This document shows positions 32,645 to 42,346 of a DNA stretch of 64,000 nt, in pieces. Both the position numbers and the translations under genes were made by a program. Under the pieces are notes generated by a model. It saw nothing but the letters and a program-made list of their open reading frames with translations. It was not told the origin of the DNA and did not search any database. Every line of letters begins with the position of its first letter. The stretch's first letter is position 1. The DNA lies in contig JBBPSI010000091.1 in assembly GCA_038093515.1 (NCBI GenBank), forward strand, positions 1 to 64,000, read 5' to 3'. This stretch comes from Butyriboletus loyo (Eukaryota > Basidiomycota > Agaricomycetes > Boletales > Boletaceae).

Positions 32645-34542
32645 TCAGAAGAGATTGGCGAGATCGGCGAATGGGTCTTTGCTTTGGGCTGTAGTCGGTT
32701 GTGTCTGTATCCGTTGGCCAGCTGTGGTGCCTACTGTCTGGGTGTTGAATGCTTCTAGGCCTGGCGGCGTTGCAGGTCCTGAAGGCGGAGTGGCAGCACC
32801 CAGATACGAGGTCCGTGGGCCGCCAGAAGCCAGGATACCCACTCCAGAGCCCAAGAACTGGTTCTGGGGTTTCGGTTGCGTCAAGCTTGCAAACTGCGCT
32901 GGTGCCAGGGCAGGGGCGGCGTGGGACGGCGTTGAGGATTGTGGCTGTCCTCTCGAGCCCATGGACAAACCGGAAGACGAGGAGCCTGCCCCGAAATTGG
33001 CAGGTGGAGACATCGATCTCCCTGCAGCGCCGTTGGCAGATCCGTTCGAAGGAGTAGGTGTCCCAGGGAGCATGATTGATCCAAACTGGGGTGGTGACTG
33101 CACTGTTGTCGGGTATGGGGAGGAGATCAGTGAAGGTCGCGTCGCGGTATTGATAGGGGGAGGTTGTTGAGAGAACATGTTCATCAAGTCATCGATGCGG
33201 TTTGTGTTACTGCTGGCTGACCCATTGGAAGCATCCGCCGATCCGTCATCGAAATCAATCAGCGAAGTTCCATTGCCATCAACTCCCGACCCAGATACTA
33301 TTGACGTTGGAATCGACGCTACCGCTGCAAAGTCTCCTTTCTGGAATGCCTCAAACCGTGCCAATGCCGTGTTGATTTGATCATTGGCTTCCAAGAAGGC
33401 ATCTATGGGAAGGGAGAGTTCACGACTCTGTAGGACTACCATAGGCTCTACTCACTCAGAGATTCTGGGTCGTCCGCTTCTACGTCGGATATCCATTTCT
33501 GTAACTTCGGACGGGCACCCTTTAAGATTGTTGCCACTTGATCATACGCATCCCCCTTGGCCCAACGCTCGCCCTTTGCTGCATCCGCGTTATCTAACAT
33601 TTCATTCAGCAACACCACTTTGCTTTGTAGTTTCGCAAGCTCTGCTAGTGATTGGCTCCGATAGTCTGGCTTCGCATCTGGGTTTGCTCCTGCGAGTGTT
33701 TTCATCAGCTCTTGTGCTGTAGCCAGGTCGCGTGGTGTTCCCCGTCGAATAAGTTCTTGTAGTTTAGCGGATTGGGCTTCTCTGTCCTCATTCTCCAGTT
33801 CTTCTGGGGTTTTTATAGTCTATAAAAACTAGTCAGCACCTTGCGGCGTAAACGACGAGAAAGGTTCAAGTGGCTCAGCACTTACCATCGTGTTTTCCGA
33901 AAGGGAAAGGTCCCGCCTAAGTAGTTCTCTGAACCGATACCCCTTGAAGGTCAACAAACGATGCATGTCCCTGATATTTCCAAGATCCTCCTTCCATTTC
34001 GAGTCGACACAGATGCCCTCCTTCCATCCATGAATGAGATCCAATATTCGTGACATGACGAGACCGGGGAACGGTGGTGGTCGTTCAGGGAATCGACGGA
34101 CGAGCTCGTTCAAAAACTCCTTGGTCGCAACTTGGAGATGTAGTGGGTATCCACATGATTGGATAAGCGTGTCGAGCAGAGCTAAAGCCATAATGGCGAT
34201 ATGAGGATTCCGATGGTTTGCTAGCCGGGCGATCAGCATGACGGCTTCACGAGGTCTTGCATGTCAAACGAAATTCAGCACGCAGGATCGAACGGTTGAG
34301 ATGTGACCATATACTCACGTATTGGCCTTCTTGGTGTTTATGAATTCTGCGATTTCGAGATGATGGGCATAGTTTGGTTCTGAGAGAGATGGGTCACAGG
34401 CGTTGGTGATCAAGACCTCGAGTCTCGAGATTTTGAACCATGGCGTCGTTTGAGGGAGCATGTTGGGGGCGCTGCAAGTTCGACGCAGTCGATGGCGATG
34501 TGTAACCCCACCGTGGGAATCTGTAACGGGCTGATTAATCAT
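32645..34542 (-). CDS. GGA-type clathrin adaptor (VHS and GAT domains)
   Basis: Minus strand; exons 34542-34319, 34255-33886, 33819-33456 and 33402-32645 give 571 residues. GGA proteins are Arf-dependent adaptors that sort cargo from the trans-Golgi to endosomes. The VHS domain spans about residues 40-170 (EFINTKKANTPREAVMLIAR, LALLDTLIQSCGYPLHLQVA, KEFLNELVRRFPERPP). The GAT domain (about 215-330) is shown by ELIRRGTPRDLATAQELMK, LQSKVVLLNEMLDN and a three-helix region up to INTALARFEAF. The rest is a Pro/Ser-rich hinge starting with a SLIDFDD acidic motif and ending DPFADLANLF. I see no GAE ear domain, in contrast to yeast and animal GGAs. The intron at 33403-33455 was set with the acceptor after cttcccatag because the alternatives create stops. 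The start at 34542 could instead be the Met at 34461. Confidence 0.88.
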
Positions 34543-34901
34543 TCTCTACATTGACTTGGCTACTAACGGTACAGCCAAAACGTAGTCTTCCGAATACTTT
34601 GGTGCTCACCAACTTGAACGTCCAACAGCTGCCCCTTTAATGGGGCATATAAAATCATATCGATCAAGAACAGTGCACTGGCGCTCTAATCCGCCGAATG
34701 CGCTCGGCTGGCAAGTAGTCGTCCTACCCGCGAGGCTTGCTGTGTCCACGTCCAAAAAGGGTCTAAAATGAAGTGTGAATGTGACGCTTGGAACGTCCGT
34801 GCCAACTCCGCAAAGTGCGTGCCTTCCGCTTTGAGCTCCTGTCGAGCCAGACAAAGACGCGGAAAGCCATCAGCATGCCCATACCTTCCAACAGTCAGGG
34901 A

Positions 34902-34907
34902 TATAAA
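34902..34907 (+). promoter_or_regulatory. TATA box of zinc-finger gene 1
   Basis: TATAAA, about 130 bp before the ATG at 35036 and 52 bp before the 18-bp inverted repeat. Confidence 0.5.
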
Positions 34908-34959
34908 CCAGGCAGGTCGGGTTGATCACTTCTCACAAATGCATCTTTCCACCATCTAC

Positions 34960-34977
34960 GAGAATCTGGTCATTCTC
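34960..34977 (+). promoter_or_regulatory. Inverted repeat GAGAAT-N6-ATTCTC, zinc-finger gene 1
   Basis: Perfect 6-bp arms with spacer CTGGTC, 58 bp before the ATG. The same element lies at the matching place in zinc-finger genes 3 and 4. Inferred to be an operator for a dimeric regulator. Confidence 0.6.
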
Positions 34978-35035
34978 CTCGACATACTTCATACCTTTGT
35001 TCTGGCTTCTCGTACGACAGAATCATTCATAAATC

Positions 35036-36025
35036 ATGGGCGAGGTACTTTTCCGCTTCACCTCGTCCGACTTGGTGTGACCAATTCATTCAAGACTTAT
35101 CCCTGCACCTTTACCAACTGTGACGAGGTCTTCTCGAAAGCTTGCAAGCTGAAAAAGCACAAGGCCACTCACGACGACCCGGACGGGTGTTTTGGTGACA
35201 TGACCACCATCGAAAATAATGGTTGTCGACGTGTATTCTATTGCTCTGAATGTGATTTTATCGCTCTTCAAAGGAAGAACCTCATGATCCACTTTGCATT
35301 ACAGTAAGTTTATCCTTTCACGACGTTTCTAACATACACTGTTTCCTTCACTTCCAGCACCGGGGAGAAGATTTACCAGTGTCCCGATATGATCATTCTT
35401 CCAGGTCGCCAGTGCTTGAGGAACGCTGCGAGTATAGAGCGGGCGACCTGCCGCCTTGTCGAGGTACCGGAAAAAAACTTATGGGTATGTACCACCACCC
35501 AACCGTATTCGGATCGCAAGGGCTGCTCCTGTTGCTCCTTGCGAGCCTCGGCCCAAGAAAGACGAGAAAGACTGTCGATGTCGTCGGCGTTCTCAGCGTC
35601 CTGTCCTGACAGCGTCACGTCGCAAATTGTCGTGTGTACTCCGCAAAGCCAACATCTTCAGTAACAGCCGAGCACACACCTCTGCCGAATCGCCCCAAAA
35701 TTCCACTCCCTCTCTTCGTCAGGGAAACATAGATGCGATGGATGTAGATTGCTGTGAGGAGTCCGGCTACGATTCCAGTGGCGCGACCTTGGTTGGTTGC
35801 GACGAAGAAATGGGATTTTACCTCGTTATCTTCTCAGTGGATGTCAAAGTGCAAGGAGGGCTACAGCTCGTCCGACGTGACCGGAACGAGGCATCTACCG
35901 GAACCTCTCCATGCGATACCCCCTTCAGCTCTGGCTAGTCTCGACATACAGACTGGCCAGGAGGGATGTCTATGCCCTGAATAGATGGTCGAAGCCGGTG
36001 TCGAGGGTTGGGACCAATCTGCGAC
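35036..36025 (+). pseudogene. C2H2 zinc-finger gene 1, inactivated
   Basis: Retains the family pattern: a 9-bp first exon (35036-35044), a 92-bp exon (35095-35186) with finger TYPCTFTNCDEVFSKACKLK, a 72-bp exon at 35232-35303 with YCSECDFIALQRKNLMIHF, and a last exon from 35358 starting with the TGEK linker. It is broken in several ways: the acceptor before the 72-bp exon lost its AG; frameshifts lie near 35395, near 35450 (one missing C would restore an ALSRYRKKTYGYVPPP segment matching gene 4) and near 35820; and TAG at 35982-35984 replaces the Trp of the conserved C-terminal CLCPEWM motif. The remains after this stop (MVEAGVEGWDQS) are still readable. The promoter, including the inverted repeat, is intact. 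Confidence 0.85.
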
Positions 36026-36657
36026 GTCGGAGACTCGCAAGGGTGCTATCTGTTGGATGCCTGAATTACTCGTCATGCATGACCTTTTCCACCAAAGTCT
36101 CGAATAGGAAGGTACTGCATGGTGCATGTCAAGCTGCTGTCGTCCACCAGCGTCTGCAAATCTGAAATCTACAGAGGGTCCTGTAATCGTCTATAAACCC
36201 CCGTAAACCGCAATTTTGCTCGATCGTGCTATGGTGTCACACGAATGATCTTGTGCCCTAGAGCGTCAGGAACGAGGCTATGTTCCGCTGGAATTTAGGT
36301 CTTCGAGGAACCCAATCACAGTATCAGAGCCACGGGGGAAAAAGCCAGCCAACATGAACATGCCTCGTCGAACCCCCCGTCGATCGGATGTATCGGAGCG
36401 GGATTTTCATCGACTGCGACAAGCACCAAGGGCTTCCCATCTAATTGGACAACAAAGTTATGCTCCTGCAATTGACGTCCTCCGACGGGATGCAATGTTC
36501 TGCGCACGGCATGTGAAGTGGCATGGTACTTCGAGTCCAGATTTTGATTTTTCTTCCAGGAACCTCAAAGGTACCATGGCGTTATATCCCGCGCTTGCAA
36601 TACAGGACCATTCTTTCACCCAACTATGAAGATCTCCCTGCCCTCAACGTATCACCC
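36026..36657. other. Intergenic region, no gene seen
   Basis: Between the zinc-finger pseudogene and the small gene on the minus strand; only random open frames. Confidence 0.45.
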
Positions 36658-36927
36658 CTATGCAGCGAACATGTTCGCCTGACTGACGATCACCGCGTTA
36701 GAGTATACCTGGACAAAGTCGCACGGGCCGACCGTGAGCGACTGCTCTTTCCCGCCCTCCCGACGGACGGTCAACGTCTCCGGCCCACTCCTTCCCCAGT
36801 TATTCATTCCGGTATTCTCATTGCCTTGAAACTGAGGGGCAATGGCGTACGTATTGGCACTTCCACCACTCTTGTTTGTAATCGAAACGTCGATGGTGCT
36901 GTTTCCAAGGTTGGACACCCAGACCAT
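36658..36927 (-). CDS. Small single-exon protein, 89 aa, unknown function
   Basis: Starts MVWVSNLGNSTIDVSITNKS and continues with a Gly-Gly-Ser, a Tyr-x-Ile-x-Pro and NNWGRSGPETLTVRREGG before a DFVQVYSN end. The alternating hydrophobic/polar pattern and Trp/Gly turns suggest a small beta-sandwich. There is no signal peptide and no Cys pair. I recall similar 85-100-residue proteins in agaricomycetes without assigned function, but cannot verify this here. The start has a good context (gaagaaATGG). The opposite strand has an equally long open frame, which I take to be a shadow. Confidence 0.55.
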   Translation of the reverse strand: MVWVSNLGNSTIDVSITNKSGGSANTYAIAPQFQGNENTGMNNWGRSGPETLTVRREGGKEQSLTVGPCDFVQVYSNAVIVSQANMFAA

Positions 36928-37670
36928 TTCTTCGTTCCTTCCTCGTTTCGTTTTCAGACGCTACAGAGAAGGGGTTAAAAGTCGGTCTTTTTGATGCACG
37001 AGAAACGTCGTGGACGCACCCCGAGTCGGAAGGCTGAGGTGGAGCCTCCCTATTACATAATATTTATTCGCTGGACCCTAATCGCTTTATTCGACTCAGG
37101 TACATCATCATGTGCTGGCTGAGCGCTGAGCAACGTGAGAACGACGCGGGATTAGAAGCAATCTGCCGGTCTTGGCTTGTGGTCATATACATATACCCCG
37201 CCTTATGTTCCGAGCGAAAAGCCTAGATTTAGAACAGACCTGGTTCACGCCCGGTGGGTTTGAGGGAGAACGTGGCGAACACGTTACCGCAATATCCGCA
37301 TGTGAGGTCCTTGTGAGCCTGTTGTACATGTGGAACGGCCCGGGGGGGCAACCTGACCCCGCCGTGGGCCTGGAAGAAAAACACGACATCTTGCCGCGCG
37401 TCCGAGGGATCTCATTGTATAATTATTCGCAATTGAGACACTCACACTACCGTGACAATGACCTACCTATGGAAATACTTACCGATACAGACGAGTGAAA
37501 TGTGCTACAAGATGAAGATGCGTGAGATAGCGAGCGGAGGCAGAGAGGGAATTATAGGGTGAAGGGATGTGAATCCACGTTATTAAACGATGAGCGAGAA
37601 AAGAAAAGAAAAAGTCCTTGTGTGTTACAGCAAGTAACCGGATCAGGGAAAAGAGTGAGTATTAACATTC
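36928..37670. other. Intergenic region with possible tiny gene
   Basis: Possible 68-codon minus-strand frame at 37389-37183 (MSCFSSRPTAG...), or an overlapping frame with LTCGYCGNVF after a splice-like cttccag. Neither matches a family I know, so it is not called as a gene. Confidence 0.3.
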
Positions 37671-39607
37671 CTAGTGCGTGTTCAAGAGAGACCTGTCCCA
37701 TCCTTCGACGCCGGCTTTGATCATCATTTCTGGGCAAAGACACCCTTCAAGACCCGTGCCACGGAAGAAGATTTCGTCTTCATGAATCTCGGTCTTGAGA
37801 TCCGAGAAGGAATGCACGATTTCGCTCGCATCGGGTGCACTGTCGTCGTCGTCTTCGTCGCTCGTTTCCGGGAGTGCGGGTTGGACGGGAAGCGGAGATT
37901 GTGCCGGAGGAGTGTCACCACGATCGGCGTCATTGTTCTGCGGAGTGACTGACAAGGTTGTATCGATTGGTTCATCTGCGGGAGTGCCAATGCGTCGATC
38001 GGGAAGCGGGGAGGATACCAAAGGGACGTCACCACGATCGGCGTAGTTGTTCTGCGGAGCGACAGACGGGTTTGTATCAAACGATTCATCCGCGGGAGTG
38101 CCAATGTATCCATCGGGAAGTGGGTATGATTCCAGGATAGCGTCACTGCGATCGGCGTAATTGTTCTGCGGGGCGACCGGCGAGTTTGTATCAAGTGATT
38201 CAACTGCAGGAGCGCCAACATATCCATCGTCGTTCGATGCATCGCCGTAAAGGGTGCCCGTTTCGGAATAAGCGATATTGCCGAAAGAGCATGGAAAGGC
38301 AACGTATGAATGCGGCGAAGAGCCATGGCTCGAGGTGTAAGATACAACTAAACCCGAATCGGTCGACTCTGCCTCGGGTGTAGTGGCATTTTGGGGAAGG
38401 CCGGAGGGTGTATGAGTTGAATCATTGTCCGTGATGTAGAACGAGTTGATATGATGGTGCGACACCATTGCGGGGCCGTTCTGGGTGGAGGAGAACGGTA
38501 GAGTGGTAGCACCGCGATTGGCGTAATTGTACTGCGAAGCGACTGCCCAGTTTGCATTGGGTGCGAAGGTAAACCCGTTGTTGTTCGGTGCCTCGCCCTG
38601 AAGAGTAGCCTGGTAGGAAGAAAGTCCATATGAACCTGCTGACTGGGAGTTGTAGGAGTTGACCGTGTAAGATGCAACCGAATCCAAACGGGTCGATCCT
38701 GCTTCGGGTCTGCCTAGCGTCGGCCAAGTGAAGGAATCGGCATTGTAGGGCGGATTTTGATGCAACACCGTGGCGCGACCGAAAAATGGTGGGGCAGCGA
38801 CACCATGATGGGTGTAGTTGTTCTGCGATGCAACTGACGAGTTTGCATCAATCGATATCGCAGCGAGAGCGTATGGATTGTTACTCCATGCCTGGTCATA
38901 GCGGGTATTCAGTGCGGAATAGTGCGTGTTGTCGAATGTTTGTCCCGACTGTTCCATCGATGAAGGTGGAGACGCCGGATCATTGATGTTGCTCAAGATC
39001 GTGTTTGTAGGAGGAACGGGTAAGGAATCGTGATGCGACGCCTCTGCCTGGTGATCCACCTCAGAAGGAGCGGATGCGCGTTTCCGTGAGCGGTTGGAGT
39101 CTGTGACGTAACTGTGTTGTAGTTTGCGGTGCTTAAGGAGCCCGGAAGGGCAATTTGACCTGAAGCTGCAGGGTCTTTCGGAGACGTAGGGCTGCGTGGA
39201 CCTGCCACGGCGCTTTGAAGAAGACTTGACTTTGATCTTATCAGGACACTCAAATGGCCTTTCGCCAGAACTAGAGGGGAGGAAGGTGAATATGCCGATC
39301 CACAAAGGAAATGTTACGGTAGCCTTACTGAGTGTATTCGTGTAGTTTCAAACCTCTCGCGTATACGGTGACGAAGTCACATTCCGTGCAGCGGAACAAC
39401 CTATCAATGTTCGTCAAGTTCAACACCCCGTCATGACACGATGATACCCTGACGTACTTTGAGGGGTCAGTGTGTTCCAAGGCATGTTTCTTTAGGTCAG
39501 ACTGTTTTTCAAAGATGATACCGCAGTTTGCAAAGTCGCAGGAAAAGGTCTATGATGACACGGTCGGTCTGAGCTCCGATAAAGTAAATGGGACGTACTT
39601 TTCCCAT
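37671..39607 (-). CDS. C2H2 zinc-finger protein 2, repeat-rich
   Basis: Minus strand; exons 39607-39599 (9 bp), 39549-39458 (92 bp), 39400-39329 (72 bp) and 39270-37671 give 590 residues. Finger 1 is TFSCDFANCGIIFEKQSDLK with His-x3-His; finger 2 is FRCTECDFVTVYARGLKLHE, joined by HSGERPF to a third, atypical finger in which the two Cys are about 25 residues apart before a normal C-x12-H-x4-H half. Presumably a nuclear DNA-binding protein. The middle is Ser/Asn/Tyr-rich with at least three tandem repeats of about 38 residues (motif V-A-P-Q-N-N-Y-A-D-R, about 37900-38240). The C-terminus carries the family motif EGCLCPEMMIKAGVEGWD and stops shortly after. No stop or frameshift: intact. Confidence 0.85.
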
Positions 39608-40980
39608 GACGAGTTTGAACATAGCTGTGTGGGTGAGGGAGGGTATTGGGTATTCTAGGAGAATGACGAGAGAATTGCGAGACATGAAGTTTCGGACCTA
39701 CCGGCTTTTATGTGCATCAGGATGGAATCCTGGAGACAGGCTGTAGACGCGTCCGGAAGTTCGCGTCATTGTCTTGCTCTACTATGTACAAAGCAGAACA
39801 GGCTAGTTGTTTCATCTACGCATCGCCCCGACCGAGTGTGACGAGGATCATGATGGACATTCACTTTGGGACGTGATGAAGGAAACAATGGGCGTGGAAA
39901 TTACACAAAACGACGCACGATATCTGCACATTCACGATGGGCATCTGTACGCTTTGAAGATTTTACCAGGCCCGATGTGACTGTGAGTGTATGACCGGGT
40001 TAATTACGTGGCGGTGCATGTCAAATCCGCCGATCCGCCAGTGAAGGAACGACTCAGACCACTCACCTGTGAACGTGAATCAACCAAGTCACTGCCCTCG
40101 ATTTCGTTGACCGGCCTCTCATTCCTTGCAGGGACGACAACTCAATCAAAGCGCTTCTCTCATCCGACCCAGACATGTTTTCGTCCGCAGGGCCATGCAT
40201 TCGTCAATTGGTCCCGTGTGTGGACAAGTGACGTTAACCGCAAGTAAAGTCAAACTATTCGAACCGAGTCTCTAACGCCCTTGGTGTCCGATATGGCCAA
40301 CGACTTAATCCACATGGCAATCGGAGCGGGAGCAATCTGGTGTTCATTGGATATTTCGAAAGTCTCGGGCCATAGTACGTACAAGGAAAGACGTCGCCGA
40401 CGGCGATGATGATTATATTTGCCGTATCCCATGCTATGGACGCAACACGGCGCCCATTTCGAGTCTGCCTACGGAGGCCATCCAGGAGCATCTCGACTTC
40501 TGTAAGAAACCGTTGAAGCGAAGGGAGAGCTCCTTGACAGTGGCAAGTAAACAAGTCCTTGAATTTTTTTCTCCCTGACAAGTTCGCCAGCAGTATCCCG
40601 GCTTGGCTGTGCAACGCAGGTCCAACCACAGAAGTGGATACTAGGCGTGTGTGATCCGAGAGGTGTTCTCGTCTATTGATGGTCATTTGTCAGGTCCCGA
40701 GCTCTGTCGCTAATTTGGATACACATACTTCCTTTCCCCCGAGCCATCGTTCCAACTCTGAATGGACGAGCGTACGTTCCTTCTCCAGAGAATCACATCC
40801 ATTGTGGATTTCACAGCTTCACAGTTTTACGCTTTGCCGCCACACCCGATTGACCGATGCTTTGTATGCGCGGATAACTCTGATATGGGTTCCACACCAA
40901 TGTGTTTGCATGCGGCTTCTCCTTTCAACCGTTTTCGAATCTGACAAAGAACGAATAAACATAACATGTCCACAGTTCAA
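39608..40980. other. Shared divergent promoter region of zinc-finger genes 2 and 3
   Basis: No gene recognised. Close to gene 2 there is a half-preserved version of the family inverted repeat (GAGAAT at 39659-39664, then AGAATT at 39671-39676) and a TATA-like tttat near 39708 (minus orientation). Confidence 0.4.
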
Positions 40981-40988
40981 CCGTCATG

Positions 40989-40996
40989 TATATAAT
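40989..40996 (+). promoter_or_regulatory. TATA box of zinc-finger gene 3
   Basis: TATATAAT, about 140 bp before the ATG and 49 bp before the inverted repeat, matching the layout of genes 1 and 4. Confidence 0.5.
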
Positions 40997-41044
40997 ATGC
41001 TGCATCTTGGGGTGATCCCTACGCTCCAAACCTGCACCTGCTAC

Positions 41045-41062
41045 GAGAATCCGGACATTCTC
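41045..41062 (+). promoter_or_regulatory. Inverted repeat GAGAAT-N6-ATTCTC, zinc-finger gene 3
   Basis: Arms identical to those of gene 1; the spacer CCGGAC differs. Arms conserved while the spacer varies suggests selection on the arms. Confidence 0.6.
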
Positions 41063-41131
41063 TTGTACATTACATTCCCTTCCCGTTCATACCTTGCCCG
41101 ATTTCACGCACATAACGATCGTCCCTGAACC

Positions 41132-42346
41132 ATGGGCAAGGTACGTTTTTAATGCGTCTCATCGGATACGGAATTAATCGACTGGTTCCAGACTTACTCT
41201 TGCTCGTTCGAGGGCTGCGACATGGTCTTCTCGCGCGATCGCGACCTAAAGAAACATATTATTTTCCATACAGACCCTAGTCGGTGCGTGCGAGTATCTT
41301 GGTGATATGACCAGTGTCAAACTTGACGGCTATGGGATAGATTATTTAATTGTATCCTCTGTCCATTCCACACCTTAAACCCAAGGAATCTAAAGGTTCA
41401 TTTCGCCATACAGTAAGTCTATCCTTCCAGAACATTGCCACTCAACACCGGAACGCTCACCTCGTTCCCCTCCAGTACCGGAGAGAAGATCTACGAGTGC
41501 CCTGATACAGTCCAAGTAAATGGGCCTTCTGGGGACCTGGCGGAAGCGCCCTGCAACTTCCGAACGAACGACCGCTCTGTACTAACGAAGCATCGTGGCA
41601 AAAAACATGGGTATACACCGCGTCCGCGTGCGGCCCCTCAGCGCGCTCTTGCCTTTATCCCTTACTACGGGCCGTCGTCCTCCACAACCACCTCTACATC
41701 TGTCGCCACGAGCGACGCTACTTCCGGTGTCAGCAAGTCAAAGCGGGTCCGGAAACAAAATGCCACCTCGAAACGTTCAAAATCTTCCAGCCTTCGTGGA
41801 GCTGGTGAGGTCGACGGTTCTACCGGCGATGCTCAACATGGGACGCCAGACGGTTCCGTGCATTCTACTTTGCAAGAAGGTGTTGACGAACATGAACAAC
41901 GGGGTCATGTAGACTCACCGGACGCGACTGGTTCTAGTCCTGTCGGTTCCAGCAGCGCCATATCGTTCGCTCCAAACGAATACACTTTGTTGGACGCGCA
42001 TGAACAACAGACCTACGTAGAGTCATTGGACGCGATTGGCACCCCTGCTTCAAGTTCGAGCGATACCACATCGGTCGTCCCCAACGAAGGCATTCCCTTG
42101 GATACAGATGTGCAATGGGCCGATGTGGAACCATCGCACGCTGCTGGTTCCAGCAGCATCACGACAACCACTCCCAACCAAGGCATTTCGATCGACGCTT
42201 TGTTTGATCCAGCCACAGATCTTGCGTTGTCAGGGTTTTCCGCCCAACTAGACTTCACTTTGCCGCAAGTGGCTGCAGTCATGGAGAGGTGGAATGAGTC
42301 TGACTGGAACGATTACTGGGGGGGATTCCAGTTCTACTCAGCCTGA
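41132..42346 (+). CDS. C2H2 zinc-finger protein 3
   Basis: Exons 41132-41140 (9 bp), 41192-41283 (92 bp), 41341-41412 (72 bp) and 41476-42346 give 347 residues. Finger 1: TYSCSFEGCDMVFSRDRDLK with His-x3-His. Finger 2: FNCILCPFHTLNPRNLKVHF, joined by HTGEKIYEC to an atypical third finger whose Cys pair is 17 residues apart before C-x12-H-x4-H (CNFRTNDRSVLTKHRGKKH). Next comes a Lys/Arg-rich stretch that may be a nuclear localisation signal (SKSKRVRKQN), then an acidic Ser/Thr-rich region with about three 35-38-residue repeats (DAHEQQTYVESLDA type), which could act as an activation domain. It lacks the C-terminal CLCPEWM motif of the other three and ends in Trp/Asn/Asp-rich sequence. Confidence 0.87.

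Noticed and set aside
36523..36978. 151-codon plus-strand open frame
   Set aside because: It is antisense to the small gene at 36658-36927, has no domain, and its composition looks like a complement of beta-rich coding sequence.
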